This document shows positions 1 through 8,507 of a stretch of 64,000 bases of DNA, piece after piece. The stretch comes from Stenotrophomonas maltophilia (GTDB taxonomy: Bacteria; Pseudomonadota; Gammaproteobacteria; Xanthomonadales; Xanthomonadaceae). Position 1 is the stretch's first letter; each line of letters opens with the position of its first letter. The stretch lies in NCBI RefSeq assembly GCF_006974125.1, contig NZ_CP037858.1, forward strand, positions 3,410,001-3,474,000, given 5' to 3'. Under the pieces are notes generated by a model. That model saw only the letters and a list, made by a program, of their open reading frames with translations, did not search any database and was not told the origin of the DNA. The position numbers and the translations under genes are program-made.

Positions 1-2
1 GA

Positions 3-71
3 TTCGCCCAGTTCGCGGGCGAACATGTCGTCCTCCGCATGGGAGAGCTGTTCCTGGCGTTCCATTGTTGA
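3..71 (+). CDS. Possible C-terminal fragment of an upstream gene
   Basis: The third forward frame is open from the window edge to a TGA and encodes 22 residues ending in LRMGELFLAFHC. It stops 31 bases before the DUF596 gene on the same strand. The fragment is too short to assign to a family. The tight tandem arrangement would suit a large gene followed by a small partner, but that is inference. It could also be chance. Confidence 0.3.
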   Translation, partial: FAQFAGEHVVLRMGELFLAFHC

Positions 72-102
72 TGGAGATGGCGTTGCGGAGGAGCGCGCTG
101 CA

Positions 103-450
103 ATGATGCCTGAGGTTGTCAGGAATGTTCTTCATTACTCCTATGGCTATTCCATGGGGTCACTGTGGATCAACATGAACGTTGAGTTGGAGGGGCGTGA
201 CGTCACCTTCGAGCAGCAGACGGAAGCGTTCTTTTCGATGCTGAAGTTGCTGATGATGGAAGGTAAGCTGAAGCTGGCTTCGCAAGGCGTCTTCGCCGAT
301 GGGGATGTTGATGGGCAGTTGGGTGCGCTTCGCCGCGCATGGCCGGCCGCCAGAGATCAGGCGGATCTCGATGAGCACGGGTTCTGGTTCCTTTCGGATG
401 CGCCGTTTGGATTGGTCTGGATGTCACCTGAAGGCGACGTCTGGAGCTGA
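103..450 (+). CDS. DUF596 family protein
   Basis: A protein of 115 residues whose length and pattern match DUF596: an aromatic N-terminal helix, a central segment containing FFSMLKLLMMEGKLKLA, a later RRAWP, and a C-terminal GLVWMSPEGDVW. No biochemical function is established for the family; some members sit beside polymorphic-toxin or contact-inhibition genes. I chose the ATG at 103 because GGAGGAG lies about ten bases upstream; the frame is open further upstream but that part has no conserved look. There is no signal peptide or membrane segment, so it is probably cytoplasmic. It follows an unidentified gene end in the same orientation, so an immunity-like role is possible but unproven. Confidence 0.7.
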   Translation: MMPEVVRNVLHYSYGYSMGSLWINMNVELEGRDVTFEQQTEAFFSMLKLLMMEGKLKLASQGVFADGDVDGQLGALRRAWPAARDQADLDEHGFWFLSDAPFGLVWMSPEGDVWS

Positions 451-756
451 AATGCCTGATGCCGCTGCGGCAGTGTGCTCCTGAGGATGTCTGTGGCATC
501 CAATGGAAACTTCAGGGGGGCACGTTGCTCACCCGGCCACTGCAGAGGCGGGTCTCATGCGGGTATGTGTGCGATGTTCGGACGGTACATGCATTCTGTT
601 GCATTGATTCATCGACATGCGGTTCCCACAGCCGGTTTCGTGAGCTGCGCGTGACGATAATCACCAGTCCCTCGTCATTCCGATATTCCTGAAAGATATA
701 GCGCTTGCCGTTCCGGGTGCGTTTCACACCTGTCTGCACAGTTCCAGAGTTTTGGA

Positions 757-774
757 TCGATATAATAATATCGA
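757..774. promoter_or_regulatory. AT-rich palindrome upstream of chemoreceptor gene
   Basis: TCGATAT-AATA-ATATCGA, a perfect 7-base inverted repeat with a 4-base centre. It ends 4 bases before the FliA-like -35 element. It could be an operator, or chance in an AT-rich spot. Confidence 0.4.
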
Positions 775-778
775 CCCA

Positions 779-805
779 TAAAGTTTCCCCAGCCTGCGCC
801 GCCAT
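779..805 (+). promoter_or_regulatory. Candidate sigma-28 (FliA) promoter
   Basis: TAAAGTTT at 779-786 matches the enteric FliA -35 consensus in all eight positions. After exactly 11 bases GCCGCCAT follows, of which the first four and one later base match the -10 consensus GCCGATAA. The downstream gene is a chemoreceptor, the expected class of FliA target. The weak second half of the -10 leaves real doubt. Confidence 0.5.
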
Positions 806-836
806 CGATCGTACGGCCATGATCAAGGGAATTGAG

Positions 837-3059
837 ATGCTCGCCTTACGCAACCTCCGAGTGGGATCCCGGCTGGGTGCCGGGTTTGGTCTGCTGCTGC
901 TGTTCATCGTGGCCATCGTCGGCCTGGCGCTGTACGGAAATCACCTGAAGTCTGCCCAGTTCGAGAAAGTGGTGGACGTCAACATGGTGAAGATGCGGCT
1001 GTTGAACGACATGCTGGATACCAACAACGCAGTGTTGATGCACCGCCGGCTGATGGTGATCAAGCGTGGCGAGGATTTCGACAAGGATTATCAGAAGGCG
1101 CAGGAGCTGTCGCGGACCTACGACGGCATCTGGGCCAAATACATCAAGATTCCGCGTGATGCCACCGGCGATACCCTGGTTGCGAAGATCGACGCGGCAC
1201 GCAAGGCCACCGATGCCTCCACCCAGCATCTGCACGAGCGTATGAAGGCCGGTGATTTCGACGGCGCGGCCAAGGAACTGCTCGCCGAGCATGGGCTGGC
1301 AACCGCTTGGAACGAGGCCATCTCGACATTGCTGCGGCATCAGGAAGCGCTGACCGAGCGCAGCCGCGAGGAATACCGTTCAACCGAATCCTGGACCGGC
1401 ACGTTGTCGATCGTGTTCGGTGCGTTGAGCCTGGTACTGGGCTCGCTGGCCGCGTGGGCCATCACCCGCAGCCTGACCCGCCCGCTGGAGGGTGCGGTGA
1501 AGCTGGCCGACGGCATCGCCAACGGGCGGCTGGACAACAGCATCGACGCGTCCGGCAACGATGAGGTGACGCAGCTGCTCAGGTCGATGCAGCGCATGCA
1601 GGCGCAGTTGCAGTCGGTGATGGCGGCGCAGGGCGAGCTGGCCCGCCAGCACGATGCGGGCAGCCTCAGCTATCGCATGGACGAGAGTGCCTTCCCCGGC
1701 GACTACGGGCGCATGGTACATGAGACCAATGCGCTGGTCGGTTCGCACGTGCAGGTGCAGAACCGGCTGATCGAGGTGATGAAGCACTATGCCCGTGGCG
1801 ACCTGTCGGTGGACATGGATCCGTTGCCGGGCGAGAAGGCGGCGATCACCCAGGCAATGGACGAGACCAAGACCAGCCTGTCGGCGATCAACAGCGAGAT
1901 CCGCCGGCTGGCGACGGCCGCGGCGGCAGGCGACTTCAGCCTGCGCGGCGATGAAGATCGCTTCGCCTATGATTTCCGCGACATGGTGGCCGGGCTCAAT
2001 CGCCTGATGCAGACCACCGACGAGAACCTGGTGCAGGTGTCGACCCTGCTGCAGGCGATCTCGCGCGGTGACCTCACCGTACGCATGCAGGGTGACTTCC
2101 ACGGCGTGTTCGCCCGCATGCGCGATGACTGCAATGCCACCGTCGATCAGCTCAAGCAGATTGTCGGCCGCATCCAGTCCAGCGCGTCCAGCATCAACCT
2201 GGCGGCAGGCGAGATCGCCTCGGGCAACACCGATCTGTCGCGGCGCACCGAGCAGCAGGCGGCGAACCTGGAAGAGACGGCTGCGTCGATGGAGGAACTG
2301 ACCTCCACTGTGAAGCAGAACGCCGAGCACGCACGCCAGGCCAACCAGCTTGCCATCGGCGCGCATGGCGTCGCCTCGCAGGGCGGCGAGGTGGTGGGCC
2401 AGGTGGTCACCACGATGTCGGCCATCGAAGCCTCGTCGAAGAAGATCGCCGAGATCATCAGCGTCATCGACGGCATCGCCTTCCAGACCAACATCCTGGC
2501 GTTGAACGCGGCGGTGGAAGCCGCGCGTGCCGGCGAGCAGGGCAGGGGCTTTGCGGTGGTGGCCAGTGAGGTGCGTACGCTGGCACAGCGCTCGGCCGGT
2601 GCGGCCAAGGAGATCAAGGGCCTGATCGAGGATTCGGTCGGCAAGGTCGCTGACGGCTCGGCGCTGGTCCGCCAGGCAGGCACCACGATGGGCGAGATCG
2701 TGGCGTCGGTGCAGCGCGTCACCGACATCATGGCTGATATCTCCGCCGCATCGCAGGAGCAGAGCTCGGGTATCGAACAGGTGAACCAGGCGGTGGTGCA
2801 GATGGACGAGACCACACAGCAGAATGCGGCGCTGGTGGAAGAAGCCAGCGCCGCAGCGCGGTCCATGGAAGAGCAGGCCAACCTGCTGACCGAGGCGGTG
2901 TCGGTGTTCCGCACCGGTGCGGCCGCGGCAGCCGTATCGGTCCCGCGCGCGCTTGCTGCAGTAGCCGCCTCGGTCACGCCAGTGAGACGCCCGGCGGTGC
3001 TGTCGCCGCGCATCGAGCCGACGTTGGCTGCCAACGCGGGTGGTTGGGAAGAGTTCTAG
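837..3059 (+). CDS. Methyl-accepting chemotaxis protein
   Basis: A chemoreceptor of 740 residues. A first membrane helix (about 14-34) is followed by a periplasmic helical domain, a second membrane helix (about 186-207), a HAMP domain and a long region resembling additional HAMP-type repeats (about 260-480). The cytoplasmic signalling tip is at about 547-587 and includes [20 protein letters not shown]. The C-terminus is GWEEF, which resembles the WxxF pentapeptide that tethers CheR and CheB in other receptors. It would relay ligand binding to CheA through CheW. I chose the ATG at 837 because AAGGGA lies six bases upstream; an ATG at 819 and longer in-frame extensions have no such support. The ligand cannot be read from the sequence. 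The gene stands alone, with a FliA-like promoter upstream and a strong hairpin downstream. Confidence 0.93.
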   Translation: MLALRNLRVGSRLGAGFGLLLLFIVAIVGLALYGNHLKSAQFEKVVDVNMVKMRLLNDMLDTNNAVLMHRRLMVIKRGEDFDKDYQKAQELSRTYDGIWAKYIKIPRDATGDTLVAKIDAARKATDASTQHLHERMKAGDFDGAAKELLAEHGLATAWNEAISTLLRHQEALTERSREEYRSTESWTGTLSIVFGALSLVLGSLAAWAITRSLTRPLEGAVKLADGIANGRLDNSIDASGNDEVTQLLRSMQRMQAQLQSVMAAQGELARQHDAGSLSYRMDESAFPGDYGRMVHETNALVGSHVQVQNRLIEVMKHYARGDLSVDMDPLPGEKAAITQAMDETKTSLSAINSEIRRLATAAAAGDFSLRGDEDRFAYDFRDMVAGLNRLMQTTDENLVQVSTLLQAISRGDLTVRMQGDFHGVFARMRDDCNATVDQLKQIVGRIQSSASSINLAAGEIASGNTDLSRRTEQQAANLEETAASMEELTSTVKQNAEHARQANQLAIGAHGVASQGGEVVGQVVTTMSAIEASSKKIAEIISVIDGIAFQTNILALNAAVEAARAGEQGRGFAVVASEVRTLAQRSAGAAKEIKGLIEDSVGKVADGSALVRQAGTTMGEIVASVQRVTDIMADISAASQEQSSGIEQVNQAVVQMDETTQQNAALVEEASAAARSMEEQANLLTEAVSVFRTGAAAAAVSVPRALAAVAASVTPVRRPAVLSPRIEPTLAANAGGWEEF

Positions 3060-3085
3060 CAACAGCGCGTGCCGGCAGGGAGACG

Positions 3086-3125
3086 GCGCCCATCGCGATG
3101 GTTGATCGCGATGGGCGCAACTTTC
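3086..3125 (+). terminator. Intrinsic terminator after chemoreceptor gene
   Basis: Perfect 14-base inverted repeat (arms 3086-3099 and 3105-3118, loop GGTTG), followed by AACTTTCTT. It lies 27 bases past the chemoreceptor stop codon. Confidence 0.75.
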
Positions 3126-3230
3126 TTCCTGAACGCGCGATGGCCGATGAGGCGGCGGACACGCGCATTTCACTTCCGGTTGCCAACCGCAGGAGGACAC
3201 TTGCGCCATACCGGAACTCAGGAGATGGCC

Positions 3231-3593
3231 ATGAAGACCTCGACCCGATTGCTTGTGCTGGGCACGCTGCTGGCGGCTTCGTCGGTGGCCGGTGCGCAGA
3301 CGTATGGGCCGCGCGATGAGGGACGCAAGTTCAACGACGGCAGTCGCGTGGTCTGCAAGAACGTGGAAGTGCAGCGCAACTCGCGCGATCCGAACCGCAT
3401 CACGGGTACCGCCACCGGCGCAGTGATCGGTGGCCTGCTGGGCAACCAGGTGGGCGGCGGCAATGGCAAGAAGCTCGCTACGGTGGCCGGTGCTGTTGCC
3501 GGTGGTGCGGCCGGTCGCCAGATCCAGGGCAACAGCCAGCAGAAGAACGGCGACCGCGTCGTTGAACGCCGCTGCGAACGGGTCTACCGCTGA
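3231..3593 (+). CDS. Glycine-zipper 2TM-domain envelope protein
   Basis: A small exported protein of 120 residues. Residues 1-22 form a signal peptide ending in VAGAQ. The C-terminal half carries the glycine-zipper pattern (TGTATGAVIGGLLGNQVGGG, then VAGAVAGGAAGRQIQG) found in the 17-kDa surface antigen / glycine zipper 2TM family. Such proteins sit in or on the outer membrane; the exact function is not established. Two cysteines flank the middle (VVCKNVEV and ERRCERVYR) and could form a disulphide. I chose the ATG at 3231 because AGGAG lies six bases upstream; an in-frame ATG at 3225 is too close to it. A strong terminator follows. Confidence 0.85.
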   Translation: MKTSTRLLVLGTLLAASSVAGAQTYGPRDEGRKFNDGSRVVCKNVEVQRNSRDPNRITGTATGAVIGGLLGNQVGGGNGKKLATVAGAVAGGAAGRQIQGNSQQKNGDRVVERRCERVYR

Positions 3594-3638
3594 TCGATCG
3601 CCGACAGCCCCCGTTTCCCCTTCCACACCGCAGTACCC

Positions 3639-3668
3639 GAACGCCGGCCCCGCGCCGGCGTTCTTCGT
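3639..3668 (+). terminator. Intrinsic terminator after glycine-zipper gene
   Basis: Perfect 10-base arms GAACGCCGGC / GCCGGCGTTC (3639-3648 and 3654-3663) with loop CCCGC, followed by TTCGTT. Confidence 0.7.
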
Positions 3669-3674
3669 TGCAGG

Positions 3675-3750
3675 AAAAAGGGACGGAGGGGATTAAGTCG
3701 CAATTCCCCCAACCGGCCGTTTACGACTTAATCCCCTCCGTCCCCTTTTT
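3675..3750. repeat. Fold-back repeat copy A, overlapping a gene 3' end
   Basis: Two inverted arms: 3675-3700 and 3724-3750, separated by 23 bases. The right arm read on the minus strand is AAAAAGGGGACGG followed by AGGGGATTAAGTCG; the left arm has one G fewer. The same arm recurs inverted at 44792-44892. The right arm encodes the last nine residues (KKGTEGIKS) of the minus-strand permease, and the stop codon lies in the spacer. The hairpin with flanking A/T tracts could also terminate transcription in both directions. Confidence 0.85.
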
Positions 3751-4848
3751 GGCGAGGAGGCGCCAGGTGGCGAGGCTGCCGTAGAGCAGCAGCAGGACGG
3801 TGAGGGTGATCAGTTCGTGGCTGACTTCGGCCAGGCGGGCGTCCATCTGGTTCAGCCTCACCATCAGGTTGATGCCCGAGGTGGTCGGCAGCAGTTGCGC
3901 CAGCCAGACCAGCGGTGGCGGCGTCATCACCGCCGGCCACGACAGGTTGGCCAGGAAGAACAGCGGGATCGAGGTGGCGATGATGTACTGGAAGGCGCGT
4001 TCGCGGGTGCGGAAGAAGCTGCCGACGAACAGGCCGAACGCCACCGTGGCGGCGATGAACAGCGTGCCGCCCAACAACTGGCCCAGCGGGTTGCCGCCGC
4101 GCGGATAGTCCTGCACCCAGGCGGTGAAGCCGGCGTAGTAGAACAGGCCGAACAGGCCGATCAGGCCGAAGCCCATCGCCATGCCGGCCAGGGTCGGCAG
4201 GTCGAAGCGCAGGCGCCGGCCGAGCGCGAGGCGGCGGCCGCCGAGCAGGACGCCGATGCCCATCAGCAGCGTCTGGTGCACGATCAGCTCGGCCACGCCG
4301 GGCACGATGGCGCTGCCATAGCCTTCCTGCGTGTTGTACAGCGGGCGCTGCACCAGGGTGACCGGCGGTGCCTGCGGCGCGCCCATGAAGGCCGCCTGGC
4401 CGACTACCGCCTCACGCCCGAACGCGCCCAGTGCATCGGCCACGCTGCCCAGTACCCAGCTGGCACGGCCCAGGTAGGCGCCGTTGCCGAGCAGCACCAG
4501 CTTGGCCGGATGGCCGCGCAGGATGTCGCGCTCCAGGTTGGCCGGAATCAGCACGATCCCTTCTGCGTGGCCGGCTTCCAGCTGCTGGCGCGCACTGTCG
4601 ATGTCCGCCGGTTGCCCGACCACGCGTGCAACGCGGAGTGCATCGAGCTTTCGCAGCAGCTCGCGGCTGGTCACGCTGTGGTCTTCGTCCACCACCAGCA
4701 CCGGCAGGTTGCCCGCCACCTGGTGGCGATACGCGGCCGGGTAGAAGAACGAGTACAGGATCACCGCGCCGACCATCACCACGATCGCGTAGCGGTCGCA
4801 CAGCACTGCCATCAGCGTCTGCCGCAGGCTGCGCCAGAGTGCGCTCAT
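3721..4848 (-). CDS. ABC-2 type transport permease, last gene of export operon
   Basis: A membrane protein of 375 residues of the ABC-2 (YhhJ/YbhR-like) permease type: an N-terminal membrane helix (about 20-38), a large extracytoplasmic domain (to about 200), then five or so membrane helices. It would form the inner-membrane channel of an exporter together with the upstream permease and the HlyD/TolC partners. Its ATG overlaps the preceding stop by four bases (ATGA), so the two permeases are probably translated as a coupled pair. The last nine residues, KKGTEGIKS, come entirely from the fold-back repeat at 3724-3750, so the native C-terminus has been replaced or extended. No ATP-binding subunit is encoded nearby. 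Confidence 0.88.
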   Translation of the reverse strand: MSALWRSLRQTLMAVLCDRYAIVVMVGAVILYSFFYPAAYRHQVAGNLPVLVVDEDHSVTSRELLRKLDALRVARVVGQPADIDSARQQLEAGHAEGIVLIPANLERDILRGHPAKLVLLGNGAYLGRASWVLGSVADALGAFGREAVVGQAAFMGAPQAPPVTLVQRPLYNTQEGYGSAIVPGVAELIVHQTLLMGIGVLLGGRRLALGRRLRFDLPTLAGMAMGFGLIGLFGLFYYAGFTAWVQDYPRGGNPLGQLLGGTLFIAATVAFGLFVGSFFRTRERAFQYIIATSIPLFFLANLSWPAVMTPPPLVWLAQLLPTTSGINLMVRLNQMDARLAEVSHELITLTVLLLLYGSLATWRLLAKKGTEGIKS

Positions 4849-6032
4849 GCGTCGGCTCCCGCAGGCTGCGCGGCTTCAGGTGTACGCGCAAAGGCGATCA
4901 GGCGCAGGCCGCCGATGCCACCGGCCACCATCGTCATCAACAACAGCGTGGTCAGCGGCCATATCGAAACCTGCAGCGGCGAACCGATGAACTGCTGCTG
5001 GGTCTGCAGCTTGATGTAGGCGCTGAGTGGCAGCAGCTGATGCCAGATGCGGGTGAACAGGGGGCCATCCAGCACCGGGAAGGTGGCACTGGAAAATGCC
5101 AGTGCGGTGCCGATGCTGAGGCCGACCGCGGACAGCGCGGTACCCATGTCGCGGGTGACGCCGACGAAGAACAACGCGTAGGCGGCCGTTGCCAGGTAGA
5201 ACAGTGGCTGTGCGAGCAGCAGCACGAGCACGCTGCCGGCCACACCATCGCCGCGCAGCCAGGCCAGGTAACCGATGCCGAGCGCGCCATACAGCGAAAA
5301 CAGCAGGATGTACGGCGCGACCTTGCCGGCAATCGCCGACCACGGCGTGCGACCCAGCCAGGCGGGCAGGGTGCCGTCGCGGATCTCGCGGCCAAGGCTG
5401 CCGGCCACTGCCAGCGCCAGTACCAGCGACAGCACTGCCGGGAAGATCAGTGGCAGCAGGAACAATTCGTAGCTGCGCGCCGGGTTGTAGAGGATGTCCG
5501 ACTGCACCGCGATCGGCGCCGCACGCAGCTTGCCCGGACCGACCTGCAGGCCGATGCGCTCACGCAGCAGGCGCGCGTTCCAGGCCGAGACCGCGTCGCC
5601 GATATCGCGCGCCGCAGATTGGCCGGTGGTCATGTAGGTGGCGTTGTAATAGGCGAACAGCGTGCCCTGGCGGCCACGCAACGCCTGCCGGGTGACATCG
5701 CGCGGCACCAGCACGATGGCGAACACATCCAGGCGGCGCAGCTGCGAACGTGCGTCTTCCATGTCCACCGGCTGGCTGGCGATGCGCACGCCGGGGCTGG
5801 CATCGAGCATGCGCAGCAGCAGGCGGCTGTCACTGCTGTGGTCGAGGTCGACCACGGCGATCGGGATGTCGCGCATCACCGACGGGGTGAACATCCACGC
5901 CATCATCGCCAGCATCAGCAGGGGCAGCAGGGTCACCAGCATCAGGTCGGCGCGGTTGCCGCGCAGCGACTGCAGCTCGCGCCGCCAGCTTGCGGCGAAG
6001 CCGCCGCGGCCGGGGCTCAGTGCTGGGGCCAT
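4845..6032 (-). CDS. ABC-2 type transport permease, third gene of export operon
   Basis: A permease of 395 residues with the same plan as the gene after it: one N-terminal membrane helix (LVTLLPLLMLAMMAWMF), an extracytoplasmic domain of about 180 residues, then several membrane helices. The two proteins are recognisable paralogues and likely form a heterodimeric channel. I chose the ATG at 6032 (MAPALSPGRGG); it overlaps the end of the HlyD gene by 16 bases. An open frame upstream of that ATG runs inside the HlyD gene in another frame and is not believable. The 3' end overlaps the next start as ATGA. The missing ATPase is the main puzzle. Confidence 0.88.
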   Translation of the reverse strand: MAPALSPGRGGFAASWRRELQSLRGNRADLMLVTLLPLLMLAMMAWMFTPSVMRDIPIAVVDLDHSSDSRLLLRMLDASPGVRIASQPVDMEDARSQLRRLDVFAIVLVPRDVTRQALRGRQGTLFAYYNATYMTTGQSAARDIGDAVSAWNARLLRERIGLQVGPGKLRAAPIAVQSDILYNPARSYELFLLPLIFPAVLSLVLALAVAGSLGREIRDGTLPAWLGRTPWSAIAGKVAPYILLFSLYGALGIGYLAWLRGDGVAGSVLVLLLAQPLFYLATAAYALFFVGVTRDMGTALSAVGLSIGTALAFSSATFPVLDGPLFTRIWHQLLPLSAYIKLQTQQQFIGSPLQVSIWPLTTLLLMTMVAGGIGGLRLIAFARTPEAAQPAGADA

Positions 6033-7030
6033 GCGAACAGCACGCTCATGCCGGGGCGGAAGCCCTCGATGCGGCGTACCGGGCGCACCCGCACCTCGAA
6101 GCTGCGGACGTCGTAGCCGGACGACTGGCGGGTGGTACGCCAGGTTGCATAGTCGCCGGCGGGGTTGATGAAGTAGACCTCGAATTCGCCGTCCAGGCCG
6201 AGTGCCGGCACGCTGCCCTGAAGCTTGCTGCCGACCTTCAGGCCCTGCATCTGCGATTCGCGCAGGTTCATCGCCACCCACATGCGGTCGATGTCGACCA
6301 GGGTGAACACCGGGTAGCCGGCCGGCACCAGTTCGCCCGGGTCGGCCATGCGCTTGTTGATCTCGCCGGCGACCGGCGCGCGCCCTTCCACTTCGACACG
6401 CGCGGCATTGACTTCGGCCACCGCGCCCTGCGCCTGCTGCACCTGGCCCTGCGCGGCGCGCTTGTCCTGCTCGCGTGCGCCTGCCAATGCCATGTCGTAC
6501 TGCGCGCGGGCGGCACGCGCCAGTTCGCGCGAGCTGGTGGCCTGGGCATGCGCTTCATCGCGCTTCTGCCGGGTCATCACCCCTTCGTTGAACAGGTTCT
6601 GCACGCGCTGGTAGGTGGCTTCGGCCAGCGTCGCGCCGGCTTCGGCCCGCTTCCAGTTCGCTTCGGCGGCGCGGATATCTTCGCTGCGCGCGCCTTCGTC
6701 GGCCTTGTCGGCCACCGCCTGTGCGGCGGCCAATGCGCCGTGGGCCTGCTGTTCCTTGGCGGCCACCTCCGGGCTGTCGAGCAGGAACAGCACCTGCCCG
6801 GGCTGCACGCGGTCGCCCTCGCGCACCTTCAGTTCGGCCACGCGCGCGGTGATCTTGGCGGCCACGTTGATGGTGTCCGCATCGGCCATGCCCTGGATCT
6901 GGTCGGCCGGGCTGCGCCAGGCCAGCCACAGGCCAAGCACCACCACGACCAGCAGCACCACTATCAGGATTGGGCCCAGACGGCGCTTGGCCGGGGGCGT
7001 CGTCGCATCGTCGTGCAGCACATCACTCAT
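6017..7030 (-). CDS. HlyD-family periplasmic adaptor, second gene of export operon
   Basis: A protein of 337 residues with a cytoplasmic N-terminus, one membrane anchor (about 19-39), a lipoyl-like half-motif (KVREGDRVQPGQVLFLLDSP), a long alpha-helical hairpin rich in Ala/Gln/Glu (about 90-210), the second lipoyl half and a C-terminal beta-barrel (VGSKLQGSVPALG). This is the membrane-fusion subunit linking inner-membrane permeases to a TolC channel. It overlaps the TolC-family gene by eight bases and the downstream permease by 16, indicating one operon. The substrate is unknown; YhiI/YbhG-type adaptors are the closest model. Confidence 0.9.
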   Translation of the reverse strand: MSDVLHDDATTPPAKRRLGPILIVVLLVVVVLGLWLAWRSPADQIQGMADADTINVAAKITARVAELKVREGDRVQPGQVLFLLDSPEVAAKEQQAHGALAAAQAVADKADEGARSEDIRAAEANWKRAEAGATLAEATYQRVQNLFNEGVMTRQKRDEAHAQATSSRELARAARAQYDMALAGAREQDKRAAQGQVQQAQGAVAEVNAARVEVEGRAPVAGEINKRMADPGELVPAGYPVFTLVDIDRMWVAMNLRESQMQGLKVGSKLQGSVPALGLDGEFEVYFINPAGDYATWRTTRQSSGYDVRSFEVRVRPVRRIEGFRPGMSVLFAWPQH

Positions 7031-8402
7031 GGTCGATCACCTCGTCCGCACGCCGCCGGAACTCTTCGAAACGGTCCATCTGTCCACTGACCTCCAGCAA
7101 CTGTGCCAGCGCAATATCGTATTGGTAGGCGGCCTGCGCGCGCTCGACACGGGCGCCGCCCAGGCCGAGCCGCGCGTCGATCACATCCAGCGAAGTCGCC
7201 TGGCCTTCGCGGAACGCCAGTTCCTGCAGGCGCAGGTTTTCCTGTGCCTGGGCGATGCTGCTGTCGAGCAGCACATACTGCTGGCGCGCGGTTTCCAGCT
7301 CGTTCCAGGCCTTGCGCACGCCCAGCGCGACCTGGTTCTCGGCCTCGCGCAGGCCCGCTTCGGCCTGGTCCTGCTGCGCACGCGCGGCGCTGATCTGCGC
7401 CGGCCGTGAGTTCGGCGACAGGAAGGTGTACTTCAGGCCGATGCCGAACGCCCAGTCCGGATCGGTCAGCATCTCGTCGCGGCGGCGGAAGTCGTACTGG
7501 CCGAAGGCGAAGATCTGCGGCTTCAGCTTGGCCTGCTGCACGCGCACGCCCTGTTCGGCCTGCGCCACCATCGCTCGCAGGCGCGTGATCTGCGGCTGGC
7601 GCGCCTGCGCGGTGCGCTCGAAGCTGGCCACCGGTTCCAGTGGCACGCGCTGCACGAACAGTGGTGATACCGGCTGCACCTCACCGCCACTGCGCAGCAG
7701 CGTGGCCAGCGCTGCCTTCAGCGTGGCCAGGTCGTTCACTGTCTTCTGGAATTCGCGCTCGGCCTTGTCGCGGGCTACGGTGGCCTGCAGGCGCTGCGCG
7801 CGGGTGGCGAAGCCCTCGCGTTCCAGCTTCTCCGCGTCGGACAGGTGACGGTTGAGGCCATCGCGCACATCGCGGCGCACGTCCACCGCCTGCTCGGCCA
7901 GGCGCTGGCCAAAATAGGCCTGGGCCAGCTGCACGGTCAGCGATTGGCGCTGTGCTTCGCGCTCGGCGCTGGCCTGCTCGTGGGCGGCGCTGGCGGCACG
8001 TTGCGCGGCCGGAATCACGCCGCCGGTGTACAGCGGCAGCACCGCGGTCACCACCGGGCGGGTACGCCAGTCGCGTTCGGTGAACGACAGCGGCGAGTCA
8101 ATGCCATAGGCCTCGGCCACCGGCGCCAGTGAACCCAGTGGCAGCGTGAGGGTCTTCTGGAACTGCAGGCGGCGCACTTCGCCGGTGATTTCCGGCAGGC
8201 GCAGCAGGCGGGTGGCTTCCTGCAGGTCCTGCTTGTTGCGCACCGCTGCATCGGCGGCGGCCAGTGCATCGGAGACCTGTTCCAGGCGTTGCCGCGCCTG
8301 TTCCCAGTCCAATGCGGGTGTATCGCCGGTGGTCTGCGCCAGCGCAGCGGGTGGCAGGCAGGTTGCCAGCGCGAGCGCCAGCGCGGTCTTCGCGCAGTGC
8401 AT
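7023..8402 (-). CDS. TolC-family outer-membrane efflux protein, first gene of export operon
   Basis: An outer-membrane channel protein of 459 residues. The signal peptide is MHCAKTALALALATCLPPAA, ending in LAQ. Two long coiled-coil repeats typical of the OEP domain follow. The ATG at 8402 places the signal peptide at the N-terminus; an in-frame start at 8429 would add nine residues (MGVIGRRTR) and cannot be excluded. It opens the operon TolC - HlyD - permease - permease, all overlapping by 4-16 bases. Having its own channel gene suggests a dedicated exporter rather than one sharing a housekeeping TolC. Confidence 0.88.
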   Translation of the reverse strand: MHCAKTALALALATCLPPAALAQTTGDTPALDWEQARQRLEQVSDALAAADAAVRNKQDLQEATRLLRLPEITGEVRRLQFQKTLTLPLGSLAPVAEAYGIDSPLSFTERDWRTRPVVTAVLPLYTGGVIPAAQRAASAAHEQASAEREAQRQSLTVQLAQAYFGQRLAEQAVDVRRDVRDGLNRHLSDAEKLEREGFATRAQRLQATVARDKAEREFQKTVNDLATLKAALATLLRSGGEVQPVSPLFVQRVPLEPVASFERTAQARQPQITRLRAMVAQAEQGVRVQQAKLKPQIFAFGQYDFRRRDEMLTDPDWAFGIGLKYTFLSPNSRPAQISAARAQQDQAEAGLREAENQVALGVRKAWNELETARQQYVLLDSSIAQAQENLRLQELAFREGQATSLDVIDARLGLGGARVERAQAAYQYDIALAQLLEVSGQMDRFEEFRRRADEVIDHE

Positions 8403-8507
8403 CCTTGTACGTCGGCCGATCACGCCCATGCCGTCCCAATGGTGAAGAAGTGCGCAAACGGTAGTGCGCGCGGCGTGAAGCCCGGGTCTGCGGTCATCGG
8501 TCTGTCC

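Larger units (their letters stand above)
451..836. other. Gene-free interval upstream of the chemoreceptor gene
   Basis: I see no convincing gene in this stretch. A minus-strand reading frame covering much of it overlaps the chemoreceptor start and lacks a ribosome binding site. The right half is AT-richer than its surroundings. It contains an 18-base palindrome at 757-774 and a FliA-like promoter at 779-805, so it is best read as the regulatory region of the chemoreceptor gene. The left half (451-740) holds nothing I can name. Confidence 0.5.

Noticed and set aside
512..916. Minus-strand open frame of 134 codons before the chemoreceptor gene
   Set aside because: It overlaps the chemoreceptor start and its membrane helix, has no ribosome binding site, and has no recognisable domain. 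The FliA-like promoter lies inside it.
1380..3626. Very long minus-strand open frame opposite the chemoreceptor
   Set aside because: It is the high-GC antisense shadow of the receptor, with His/Arg/Gly-biased composition and no domain.
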